The notes under the pieces: generated by a model
Seen by the model: the letters and a program-made list of their open reading frames with translations, nothing else
The model's database searches: none
Told to the model about the DNA's origin: nothing
Shown: positions 24,150 through 33,991 of the stretch, piece after piece
How positions within the stretch are numbered: position 1 is the first letter of the stretch
Layout: each line of letters opens with the position of its first letter
Source: Epiperipatus broadwayi
Taxonomy: Eukaryota; Onychophora; Udeonychophora; Euonychophora; Peripatidae
Reading direction: 5' to 3'
NCBI GenBank assembly: GCA_028023455.1
Contig: JAQFVV010000278.1
Span: forward strand, 186,001-250,000
DNA length: 64,000 nt
Program-made: the position numbers and the translations under genes

Positions 24150-24660
24150 GATAAAGATTTCTCCAGATTTATACCAGGTGTCATCAATACGTAGTCTTTT
24201 TTCTCACATCATATTAATAAATTTTATTATTTTATCCATGTCTTTTTCTAGGACTTTTATAATCGTTTAGAGATCCAGTTTAAGACTTTAAATATCTATC
24301 TATTTTCGTGTTTTTTAACAATATGTCCATCTTAGCTCCTTTTTTAGTAATTGCTTTTATAATGTTAATGTAAATCGTCAAGCCCTGGTGGTAGAGAGGC
24401 CAGCGACGGCTGCTTTATAAGCAGTTGTCCTGGGTTAGCTGGTTCGCTTCCCAGCTAATGCTATGACACATAAGAAAAAAATGTCATTCTTTCATCCAAA
24501 TATTTTATTTTCTATATGTTATTATTACTTCCAACATAACATGTCTAAATATTATGAAGCGTGATACAGAATGTCTGCGCAGCATTTTCTGTTAAGTTTT
24601 CAAATCTCAATCTTGCAAAAAAGATAATAAAATACATCTATTAAAACTCCTTTCATTTTC
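24150..24660 (-). pseudogene. old, heavily decayed RTE LINE 3' end, interrupted by a SINE
   Basis: 24,150-24,350 aligns with the RTE C-terminal region seen at 1,690-2,070, in the same orientation: TTTCTCCAGATTTAT, TCTTTTTCTAGGACTTTTA, ATCCAGTTTAAGACTTTAAA and ACAATATGTCC have clear counterparts there. Homology resumes after the SINE at about 24,510 (ATTACTTCCAACATAACATG, then GAAGCGTGATACAGAATGTCTG). Many stops and indels make it much older than the neighbouring copy at 24,800. Confidence 0.6.
24377..24482 (+). mobile_element. tRNA-derived SINE, copy 1
   Basis: About 105 bp. The A-box region is TGGTGGTAGAGAGG and the B box GGTTCGCTTCC (24,441-24,451). A T-arm forms from GCTGG/CCAGC around TTCGCTT, and an anticodon-like arm from GCTGC/GCAGT with a TTTATAA loop. 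The end is CTATGACAC plus an A-rich tail. It closely matches 29,290-29,395, so it is a dispersed SINE rather than a single tRNA gene. It interrupts an older RTE copy. Confidence 0.8.
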
Positions 24661-24894
24661 AGATAGTCAGATATTTTATTAAAATGATAACTCAATATAA
24701 TATGGTTAAGTAAATTTAATAGAGATGTCACTAGATTATTATCAGTTTCTAAAATTAATTGCCATTTTAACATGATTTAATTAGACTATACACACACATA
24801 TTACCATCGTCAACCTTTATCATTCCACTCCAGGATGAAGGTCTCTCCAAGTTCAAACCATCTTCTCTGAACTTTAGATTCTCTTCTCCATATC

Positions 24895-25170
24895 ATGCCT
24901 GCACACTTTCTTATTCCATCCATCCATCTCACATGTAGTCTTTTTCTGGGTCTTTTACAATCACTTGTAATCCAGTTTAACATTTCAATTGTTCATCTAT
25001 TATCATCTCATCTAGCAATACATCCAGCCCAACTCCACTTCAGTCTTTTAATTTTTTTAATGAGGTCAGTAACACCTGCTTGTTCTTTTACCCATATATT
25101 GTGTTTTTGAAATCTTCTTGTTACTCACAACATGCATCTTTCCATATTTCTTTGAGTGGCCTGAAGTCTC
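24895..25170 (-). pseudogene. RTE polyprotein C-terminal tail
   Basis: The minus-strand frame has the conserved basic tract (ITSDCKR-like, then MWDG and AGMIWRREF-like residues) that follows the RT domain in RTE elements and is repeated in the other copies here. It is interrupted by substitutions and stops. Confidence 0.65.
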
Positions 25171-25271
25171 TGTATTGTTCTTCTGTTAAATGTCTTAGTC
25201 TCAGATCCATAAGTAAGAACTGGTAAAACACATTTATTAAAAAACTTTTTTTTCAAACACATAGGTATATT

Positions 25272-25925
25272 TCATTTTAACATCAAGTTATTTCTACCAA
25301 AAACACTCCAACCAAGTTTAATTCTATGATTAATTTCATCCATTATGTTTCTATCTATATTAATAATCTGACCAAGGTATTTGTAACTGTTAACTTCTTC
25401 TAACTCATCATAATCAATCTTTATTTTAATATTTTGAGAAAATTCATTAAAAATTACTTTAGACTTTATAACATTTACCTTTAGTCCTACTTTCCTACTT
25501 TCACCTGATGAGTCATGCAACATTTTCTGCAGCTCTAAAGCATTATTTGCAAACACAACTGCATCATTTGCAAAATCTAAATGACTTAAATAATCTCCAT
25601 TTACTTTCACTTCCTTAGCTTCCATTTTAATCCACAAAATATTTCTTGCAGCACTGCTGTAAAAGGTTTTGGAGATATGGAGTCACCCTTGCCTTACACT
25701 CTTCTTAATGTTAACTTTCCTAGTATTATTATATAATCTAATTGTTGTCGTTGCATTTTTATAAATATTTTTTAAAATATGACAATATCCTAGATCTATA
25801 CTTTGATGATCCAATGCTTTAATCACTGAAAAAATGTTTATAGAATCAAATGCCTTTTCATAATCTACAAATCCAAAGCATAATGGCAACTCATATTCAT
25901 TTGTCCTTTCTATAACTTCTCTCAA
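25272..25925 (-). pseudogene. RTE reverse transcriptase core
   Basis: Frame 25,925-25,683 has LPLCFGFVDYEKAFDSI (RT motif A, with the catalytic Asp) and ends at KKSVRQG (start of motif B). Frame 25,637-25,272 has HLDFANDAVVFA, where motif C FADD is changed to FAND, so a catalytic Asp is lost. It continues with VGLKVN..KSKV, SYKYLGQII and IKLGW, typical of RTE. The two frames are offset by a frameshift at about 25,640-25,680. Confidence 0.88.
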
Positions 25926-27047
25926 TACCTGGATATGATCTACTGTACTAAAACCACTTTTAAATCCAGCTTGTTCTCTTGGTTAGTGGAAATCCAACAT
26001 TCTCTGTAGACGAGTTGTAATTATCTTGGTAAAAAATTTATATAAAACTGATAAAAGGCTCCTTGGCCTATATTTTTTAATATCTTCTTTATCACCTTTT
26101 TTAAATATTAATATTATTACTGCTTTCTTCCAATCATCTGGTACATCTTAATCATTTGGACATTTGGTATATAACTTTGCTAAAAAAAAATCCATTTCTT
26201 CACCTGCTTCTTTTAATACATCAATTATAATTCCATCATTATCTGGAGCATTTCCTTTCTTCGTAAATTTAATTGCATGTCTCACTTCTTCATTTAAAAT
26301 TCTGGGCAATTCAGAAGATGTAATAGATATAGTAGGTATTTGTTCTTTATTACTATATAATTCTTGTTAAAAGTTTTCTACCCATTTCATGATGTAATCT
26401 CTCTTTTTAGTAATCATTCCATCTTTTTTTTCTTATTGCAGATATAAATTTCCAAACCAACACCAAAATGTTGTTTTACACTCTTGAGACTTTTATTCTC
26501 TTTTACAGCTTTTCTTGCTAGTTCACAGTTATACTTTCTTATATCATTTTCAACTCTTTTCCACACCATTTTACAAAATACGAGCTATTCAATCCTTTTT
26601 AATGTATCATTTTTGTATATCTTCACATTCCTTCTTTTCTTCATAAATTCTCTAGTCTCAGTAAAAATTTCATTGGTCAATTGCTGCTTTTTTCTTCCAG
26701 CTATCTTTGTTGCAGTTTTTAAAAGTGTATCAGTTATTTTCATATTAATTTCATTCAAATCTGACTCATGTTCAAAATCTACTAATATTTAAAACCAATT
26801 TGTAAGTTCTAATTTCTGAAGATTAGGAATATCAACTGTAAATCTTCTTCTTCTTAATACTTTTTGTCTCTCTAGTTCTGCATTAACATGTATCTTACTA
26901 ATCGATGATCACTTCTGGTGTTAAATTAATAATCTTGAAATATGTATTTTCTGTTAGTCAAAATATAATCAAATTCTGCAGTACATTCATTTGGATGCTT
27001 TCATGTCCATTTTCTTTTAACATTTTTCTCAAAAAAAAATTCATAGT

Positions 27048-27590
27048 CTAAAGTTTTTCTGAAAACTCCATAAATCTAGGTCCTCTTTCATTTCTATTAC
27101 CATAACCAAAATTACCTACAACATTTTTATCTTTCATTTGTTTATCAATTCTAGCATCAAAGTTTCTCATAACAATTTTAAAATGTTGTTTACTCTGATC
27201 AAAAGCTTTTTGTACATCCATATAAAAATCTTCTACTACTTCATTACTATGAGAACATGTTGGGGTATAAACCTGAATTATCTGCATTTGGTATCTTCTA
27301 TTAAGTTGTATAACTAATCTTGCCACTCTGTCTGATACACCACCAATCTCCACAATGTTGTTCTTCCACTTTTTATTTATAATGAATCCTACTCCACTTA
27401 TATTTCCAATATTTTTGTCTTTATCATAGAGTACATGTTCACTTTTTAAATCAATTGTCTCTTCATCTTTTTCTTCTAACTTCACAAAGTCCAATAATGT
27501 CCCAATTAATATAAGACAGTTCTTTTTCTAATTCTTGCAATCTTCTTTCACTTGAAAGTGATCTGCAGTTGTAAGTACCTAAATAAAAGT
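27048..27590 (-). pseudogene. RTE endonuclease domain
   Basis: The N-terminal part reads YLGTYNCRSLSSERRLQELE, then NWDIIGLCEV. After a break, frame 27,494-27,048 has SGVGFIINKKW, VSDRVARLVIQLNRRY, IQVYTPT and KIVMRNFDARID, where an active copy would have GDFNA, so the metal/catalytic Asp-Asn pair is altered. It continues to RNERGPRFMEF. Order and motifs match the RTE endonuclease/exonuclease/phosphatase fold that nicks target DNA. Confidence 0.88.
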
Positions 27591-27924
27591 CATCATCAAA
27601 TAGCTGCATGGGTCCTCAATCAGAGGATCCTTAGCACCATCTACCTTTGGCCACCAACCACTCGCTGCTTTGGTTGGTGACTTGGAAAAATATTTTTCAT
27701 TTACATAAACATTCATTCTGCTTTATCAGGCAACTGAGAAGATCATTGTGTTTCTTGATTTTAAACTCAGATGTAAAAAGCCAAAAAACTTATCATGCTG
27801 GATAATGCATATTTGTCAGCAGATCATCCATGTTCATATACTATATGAATAATCACATAGTAATAGCAGCTCCAACGACAAAAATGTATGGAGTGCACAT
27901 TACGAATTTAGCTTTTTAGCACAT

Positions 27925-28195
27925 CCCTATCCCCAAACTGTTTTCTAGCTCGGGTTTTTATCATTGAAACACTAGGGTATTCAAACATTATATTTAAAAT
28001 ACCAGGTCAAGTCCAGCACTTTATCTAATGTTTAGCTATTAAGTAGAGAATCTGAAATTTTTAGATATCCATATGTCTTTAAATCCAGCTAGCTAACTTA
28101 AATATGACTTATGGATGTCTGAAAATTTGTTAAACATTAGATAAAGTGTTGGGCTTAACCTGTTATTTTGAATCTAGTGCTTGAATAACCTAGCA
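27925..28195. repeat. inverted repeat with hammerhead-like arms
   Basis: Left arm (about 27,969-28,080) and right arm (28,097-28,195) pair imperfectly; anchors are CACTTTATCTAATGTTTA on the left and AAACATTAGATAAAGTG on the right. A 17-bp insert (ATTAAGTAGAGAATCTG) sits in the left arm. Outside the arms both sides carry related AAACTGGTCTG / CAAACTGTTTTCTAGC blocks. It looks like two PLE-related termini in opposite orientation. Confidence 0.6.
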
Positions 28196-28200
28196 TCTTA

Positions 28201-28229
28201 CTGACAAAAGGTAGAATTAGAAACTGGTC
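28201..28229 (+). ncRNA. hammerhead-ribozyme-like motif
   Basis: CTGACAA (28,201-28,207; one base off CUGANGA), then a weak stem II region, GAAAC (28,220-28,224), TG, GTC (28,227-28,229). Same order and spacing as at 8,569. Likely a decayed PLE ribozyme. Confidence 0.4.
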
Positions 28230-29280
28230 TGTGGATGGAAATATTCTGAAAAGCTTGTTATGAGTTATTGACACACTCATTATATAACAGTTGTAACACA
28301 TTTTTATTAAATTATGTTACATGATATACGACTTGATTTTCTTGCAATATATATATATATCTTATTATCGTATTTCTATTTAAAAATAAAAGATTCACTA
28401 AATGAGTCAGAGACAAAACTAACCCAAAATTGTCTGTATTGTCATGTATAGGTATGTGCAAGCATACAACATTAATAGATCAAAAACCAGGGAGATTAAA
28501 AAGTAAGATTACCAAAATAATTCAATTAATCTTTGTAGCCAATAATTAATTGATAAATTACCTTACTTTATTTCAAATGCAGCAAAATCACCAATGTCAT
28601 AAAATTCTGCAATCATTTTAATCTATAATTGAAGGTTTGAATATTGTCAATTATTAATTTCCTTACAGACTTCACCACAATCACATATTTGTCAGTTGCA
28701 TTAGTAAGGAAATTAAATATTTCACAGCGATGTAATTAGCATATTAGAAGACGATTATAAACTCTTAAAATAACAATTTTCACATTCTGATTTATTATTA
28801 TATATATATATGTTTAAATCACCCTCTAAAACGTCCACCCCCCCCCCCCCGCAACGCTCTCTGTGAATAAGGTCTGAATTTTAAACAGCGGACTCAAAAA
28901 AATATTTATATATATGTAAACTGTTATTCAGGTACATCCATGTATAATTATTTGTAGTAAAAATATAACGGAGATTTTTAAAAGGCCGGATTGTATTAAC
29001 AAATGTGATGATACATGCAGATTACTGAGATTCTACAGACGTAGGAAAATTATACCTTCTTTTTTTAATTAACTGTGGATGGGGGGGGGGGGGATGTATT
29101 AAACATAGTGTACAAATCACAAAATCTGAAATACAAGGAATAAATCCTTTCTGTTACTTTTTCAAATTAAAAATAAATAAGTAAATGATTATATGATCAT
29201 ATTACAGCTGTTGTCATATATTATTTTGTTGTTAGATAAAGATATTTTATTCTATATTATCTAGGATTTATTTTTAAGTC
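28230..29280. other. spacer, no gene seen
   Basis: AT-rich with a run of C at 28,838-28,850, a run of G at 29,081-29,093, and (TA)n tracts. No coding signal. Confidence 0.4.
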
Positions 29281-29289
29281 ACAAAAAAG

Positions 29290-29395
29290 TCAAGCATTGG
29301 TTGTCGAGAGGTCAGCACTGCTATCTTACAAGCAGTTGTACCGGGTTAGTGAGTTCGCTTCCCGGCTGATGCTATGACACATGAAAAAAAAAAAT
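29290..29395 (+). mobile_element. tRNA-derived SINE, copy 2
   Basis: Aligns end to end with 24,377-24,482 with about 20 differences. B-box region GAGTTCGCTTCCC (29,351-29,363), then GCTGATGCTATGACACATG and an A-rich tail. The A box is more degenerate (TGGTTGTCGAGAGG). Confidence 0.8.
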
Positions 29396-29719
29396 GTGTA
29401 AGTTGATACCATAATACAGGTTTTTATTTTACAAGTTGTTCAAAAACTTAGCTTCTAAAACTAATTAAAATAGCAATAGAAGCAACAACAAAATATTTTG
29501 ATACGACTTTTAATTAATAAATTTATTATTTATATTTAAAAAGTAAGTATTTTTTTAATGTTATTAAAAATCAATTAAAAAGCAGAGTATTAAGGATAGT
29601 GTGTTATTTTGTAATGTTACTTCTTTTTTTGTTTTGTTTTTTAATTGGAAATGTATTCCAATTAGTAATGCCTATTAATTTAAATATTTTTATGTATGGA
29701 TGTTGATGGTTTACAATTA

Positions 29720-30165
29720 ATTGATAATAAAAACTCTGCCTGTATAATTTAAATCGGTCATGATTAGGCTCCCAAATATCTTAAAAACACATTGGTCTGC
29801 TCTATTTTCACACTGTGGAGAGTTAAGACTGGCTGAAAACATTTCTATCAAATTTGTATTAAAATCAAATAGAACATCTTTATAATAATTATATTTATAA
29901 AGAGCATACTCATTACTTAAAATAATATATATTAAGGCTACAACCTTAAAACTATGTGCCTGAAAAAATGACAGTAGGGACCTCTGCAAATCTTTAACAC
30001 AAGATTTATTTAAAAGACAAGAGTGGCAACTCTTATCTAAATATACTTTTCTAAATAAGTAGGAGAATCTAAAGCATTTTGACTTGAGAGCATAAGGCTA
30101 TTCAATACCTCACTAATTAAGTCCACAAATTCTATAACACATTAACACTCATGAAATCTTTCAAT
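29720..30165 (-). repeat. hairpin repeat, diverged copy
   Basis: The reverse complement of 29,935-30,165 aligns with 56,430-56,650. Shared anchors (reverse-complement sense) are TGTGGACTTAAT, AATGCTTTAGATTC, GATAAGAGT.GCCACTCTTG, and CTTGTGTTAAAGATTTG. The centre AAGAGTGGCCACTCTT in the 56-kb copy is a perfect palindrome; here it has one change. A 90-codon minus frame at 29,717-29,989 overlaps it and is probably chance. Confidence 0.6.
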
Positions 30166-30297
30166 TTACAAAGAAGTGTTGAGAACTTATGCTTAGAAAT
30201 CCATTAATATTATATAAAATTGTAATAATTATATCTATAAAGTGCATAAAAATTAATAAATAACTCCAAAGATAAAACCCCATTAATAAATAAAAAT

Positions 30298-30600
30298 TGT
30301 GTCATTTATAAATGGATATGTAGGTGTGGCAGTGGATATATAGGTGAATCTAGATGTACGTTGGAAAAAAAAATTAAAGAGCATTAAACAGCATCTGTTT
30401 TTTACGACCATAATAAATCATGTATTTATGGTTTTGACTTCAATTTTAATATGTAAAAATATTGCAAATTGAAAAAAAATAACAATAAAAGAAAAATAAA
30501 GGAAGCTAATGCTAATATACAAATATAAACATGACTTAATCAGCAGGCAAGCAGAAAACATTAAGATCACGGAATTGTTGGAAAGTTAGCCTTTCAAACC
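30298..30600 (+). pseudogene. Penelope-like element GIY-YIG endonuclease end
   Basis: In one frame: KWICRCGSGYIGESRCTLEK, then IKEH, a stop, then VFYDHNKSCIYGFDF. The CGSGYIGE.R block with a following EH is the GIY-YIG nuclease core found at the C terminus of Penelope polyproteins. A second, frame-shifted piece continues (KRKIKEA, INRQA, WES-like) as in the copies at 37,277 and 39,370. Stops and shifts make it inactive. Confidence 0.75.
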
Positions 30601-30601
30601 T

Positions 30602-30645
30602 TTAGTTGACAAAGATTACTGGGATAATCAAAAGCACTCCTAAGT
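30602..30645 (+). ncRNA. PLE 3' hairpin (hammerhead-like, stem GATTA/TAATC)
   Basis: GTTGACAAA, then GATTA-loop-TAATC, then AAAAGCACTCCTAAGTGG. It occupies the same place after the GIY-YIG remnant as the hairpins at 37,734 and 40,684, with a different but still paired stem. Confidence 0.4.
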
Positions 30646-30699
30646 GGATAAAATTTTTAATTATTTAGTTACTGTATTTACAAATATTTAGTTATATAA

Positions 30700-31108
30700 T
30701 TATATATATATAAAACAATCCACTAGAATAAAACTACAAAATTTTAAAAAATGCCTATATAAAATTGAAGATTAATATCCTTTGCTATACTCAGATAGAG
30801 TTTTTATTTTGCCTATGAAAAATGATTTGAAGAAAAGAAAAATTAAGGAGTCCTATTTTATAAATAGTATGGATAATGTATTGAATAAACAGGTAATTGT
30901 GTTAATATTCACAATTTATGGAAAGTAGGTAATTCACGTGGGAGCGTTACTGATGTGAGAATTTAATAATATTTAAATATTAACGTATTGCTACTTAAGG
31001 TGGCGGAATATGCTGAAGCTGGCTATAGCAAAGGATATTAATCTTCAATTTTATATAAGCATTTTTTTAAAATTTTGTAGTTTTATTCTAGTGGATTGTT
31101 TTATTATA
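30700..31108. repeat. inverted repeat inside PLE remnant
   Basis: 30,700-30,790 pairs with 31,020-31,108: AAACAATCCACTAGAATAAA on the left and its near-complement TTTATTCTAGTGGATTGTTT on the right, extending through CAATTTTATATAAG and AAAGGATATTAATCTTC. The ~230 bp between contain PLE-like coding debris. Confidence 0.65.
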
Positions 31109-31289
31109 CTTATATTATTTGATATTATATATATATATTACAGATCAATGTCTGTATTTCTTCAAAATAAAGGAAAATTTATAAATAAATATTAGAAAAT
31201 ACAGTACTTAAAAGTTTATAAAAATATATCTATAACTGTCATTTAGAAGCGCTTTCAACTATCCTTGCTATTGGCATTTATTAAAAGAT

Positions 31290-31485
31290 GTAATAACAAT
31301 AAAAATAATGAATATAATGGTAATAACTATTATAAACAATCTTTCAATTCACAGAAATACTTTAGCTTAATTCCTTAACCTGCATTGAGATGAGGCAGGT
31401 GAAGGAATTAACCAAAGGTACTTCTGCAGATTGAAAAACTGTTTATAATAGTTTATTGTCATTATATTTATTATTTTTTATTGTT
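31290..31485. repeat. palindrome of a PLE 3' end
   Basis: The left arm to about 31,383 (AATAACAATAAAAATAATG ... AATTCCTTAACCTGC) is the near-complement of the right arm from 31,397 (GCAGGTGAAGGAATTAACC ... TTATTGTTAT), about 92 bp each. The right half holds AAAGGTACTTCTGCAGATTG, also seen at 40,711 and, on the other strand, at 39,275 and 59,145, so this is a PLE terminus in head-to-head form. Confidence 0.65.
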
Positions 31486-31489
31486 ATAT

Positions 31490-33070
31490 ATATATTAATA
31501 ATTTTTGACAGATGTTATTGTTGAAACATTTTTAAAAAAATATTCAACTCTTGCTGAAAATGTCAATTATAATAAGAAAGATAAAAAAATTATGAGACCT
31601 TTTTTTCTTTAAAATATATATGTTTACAATAGTTCTTTATCTCTAGGAATATCTAGAAATTGTATTTAAATAACATTTCCCTTTTAGATGCAACAAATGT
31701 TTACAGTTTTCATTGATCAATGTCTATATCTTCTGATTGTGATTTTTCAAAAATAACATAGAACATATATTTCCACATTATTAAATTATATATATTTATT
31801 TTTCTATATAACTATATCCCAAAATCACATTATTTTTGTTTATATTTCCTAATAAATGATCATTATATAAAGTTCTGCCTTACCACTTTCCAAACACCAA
31901 AGGTATTTGCCATATATGGTTAACTTTATTATTTTAGTGGAAATTTTATTTGATCAAACATTGAGAGGTCTATAATATTTTATAGTCGATGATATTAGCA
32001 AAAGTTTAATGTAAATTTAATACATGTATTGTGAAAAACTGAGTAGTATAATGATGTGGAATATCTGTTATACAAGAGCAATTGCCTTTTTACTATTCCA
32101 ATAATGACTACATCTAAAGGATAATCAATATTCCAGCAGGTATTAATTAGTGAAAATAATTATTCAATAAAATACAGTAGTAATTGTGATATGATGAATA
32201 ATATTTGATTTTTCTTTTTAATAATACCTAATATGTTTAGAAAGTGTTTTGCATTTGTGAGATGTAAAATTAAATATCAGGAACTATGTTGTAAAAACGT
32301 TTTATTTATTTATTTATTAAAAAGCTATTTATCAACTGTAAATAGTGTATACTAACTCCACAATCTTTAAAATATTTTACTATGCTAGCAAACTTTTTAC
32401 CTAACTTAAAATAATTTCATAAAATTGGAAATAAATAATAATTGAAAAAAATAAACTTCTTACTTATGCAATCAATCATTCAGCTTCATAGTTTATTATT
32501 TATCTAAAGAAAATATTGGAAGCAAACTATCAATGCTTAATTCCACTTTCAAAACCATGACTACGATTTTATTTAGATAAATATTAGAGAAGAACAGAAT
32601 AAAAAATATATTTCCATGACAAATCTTTTAAAATCTATTTCATCAGTAAAAATATTATTTAAATTAATAAACATTTACGAATGTGTATACAAATTACATA
32701 ACATTAATGATACAAAAACATTATATTGTCTATTGTTTGAGAAATAACCAACAGGTTAAGAATGACTTGCAATAAATTGATTAAACAATGATTTGTGTTG
32801 ATTTATCTCATATGAGAATCGATCTTAAAACCTTCATATTGCAAACTACTTTATTTCTAAACCATACTAAGCAATTACTAATATTATTTTTGAACCCATA
32901 ATCTTTTTATTTAAACTCATATGTTTCACCATCATATATATATATTGTTAATTTAATTTTCCAATGGCAATGAATATTTTTATTTTACAAATCCATTTAC
33001 TTCTGTTTCTAATCACGACTCAATCCTTTTTTCTTTTCAAAAATATACAGTACATATAGCCATATAATTC
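31490..33070. other. AT-rich stretch, no gene seen
   Basis: No element or coding frame that I can support. Confidence 0.45.
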
Positions 33071-33071
33071 T

Positions 33072-33991
33072 ATAATTAAAACCACTTCTTTTCTTTTCAA
33101 AAACTTTATTTGATGTATATATATATCCACTTATTTCCAACGTTTTGACTATCTTTACTCTATAGTCATTTTCAAGGATCTAGAAAAAACATTACATTAT
33201 AAACAAACTTCACATAATAAAAACAAAAAACAAAAATAATCAAAAACAATATAAAACATATAAACCCCATAAAATTTAAAAATAAATAAAATACATTAAA
33301 AACAATTAAATTAAAAACACAAAACATACACCACATTTACTTGACTCCCTTCTCAAAAAACTTTCCCTTTTTACATTTTCTTTTATCCAAAAACCCAATT
33401 GTTACAATAAAAAACTTATTTCCTTTTTCTTTCTTATATACTTCAAAAATGAATTTATTTCCAAAAATAATTCTTTATTCATGTCTTATCCAATTCTATT
33501 TAAAACAGGTTAGAGAGTTTATATATAAAAAGATATAAACCTGTTTTAAATAGAATTGGATAAGACATGAATAAAGAATTATTTTTGGAAATAAATTCAT
33601 TTTTGAAGTATATAAGAAAGAAAAAGGAAATAAGTTTTTTATTGTAACAATTGGTTTTTTGGATAAAAGAAAATGTAAAAAGGGAAAGTTTTTTGAGAAG
33701 GGAGTCAAGTAAGTGTGGTGTATGTTTTGTGTTTTTAATTTAATTGTTTTGAATGTATTTTATTTATTTTTAAATTTTATGGGGTTTATATGTTTTATAT
33801 TGTTTTTTATATTGTTTTTGATTATTTTTGTTTTTATTATGTGAAGTTTTTTTATAATGTAATGTTTTTTCTAGATCCTTGAAAATGACTATAGAGTAAA
33901 GATAGTCGAAATGTTGGAAATAAGTGGATATATATATATATACATCAAATAAAGTTTTTGAAAAGAAAAGAAGTGGTTTTAATTATAGAAT
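33072..33991. repeat. 0.9-kb near-perfect palindrome made of two PLE 3' ends
   Basis: Left arm 33,072-33,507 and right arm 33,537-33,991 are reverse complements with few differences, around a ~30-bp centre. Each arm, read outward, starts in the last codons of a GIY-YIG protein (KPVLNRIG; the copy at 45.5 kb has KPELNRIL), runs through a long U-rich 3' UTR, and reaches CCTTGAAAA-stem-GTCGAAA-TGTTGG followed by (TA)n. Mirror ORFs of 65 and 70 codons in the arms run antisense to this and are not real genes. Confidence 0.85.
33877..33916 (+). ncRNA. PLE 3' hammerhead-like motif, right arm
   Basis: CCTTGAAAA (33,877-33,885), stem GACTAT (33,887-33,892) with ATAGTC (33,902-33,907), then GAAATGTTGG. 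The mirror copy is on the minus strand at 33,137-33,176, where the 3' box reads CAAAACGTTGG. Box 1 deviates from CUGANGA, so self-cleavage is doubtful. Confidence 0.4.

Larger units (their letters stand above)
24800..27610 (-). mobile_element. RTE-clade LINE, longest copy in the window
   Basis: On the minus strand the order is: apurinic-like endonuclease (27,590-27,040), linker, reverse transcriptase (about 26,200-25,270), and the RTE-specific C-terminal tail (25,170-24,895). The end at 24,800 is GGTTGACGATGG plus a TGTG/TA tract. The span of 2.8 kb is close to that of a full RTE (about 3.2 kb), so the 5' end is only slightly truncated or lies near 27,620-27,720. Frameshifts and stops split it into several frames, so it is inactive. 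Endonuclease class, single polyprotein and short simple-repeat tail define RTE. Confidence 0.88.

Noticed and set aside
25683-26792. Plus-strand frames at 26,164 and 26,484 as genes
   Set aside because: They are antisense shadows of the minus-strand RTE polyprotein.
29717-29989. 90-codon minus-strand frame as a gene
   Set aside because: Overlaps a dispersed hairpin repeat and is not open in the homologous copy at 56.5 kb.
33341-33708. Two near-identical 65- and 70-codon ORFs on opposite strands
   Set aside because: Mirror frames in the arms of the PLE palindrome, antisense to the real PLE 3' end.
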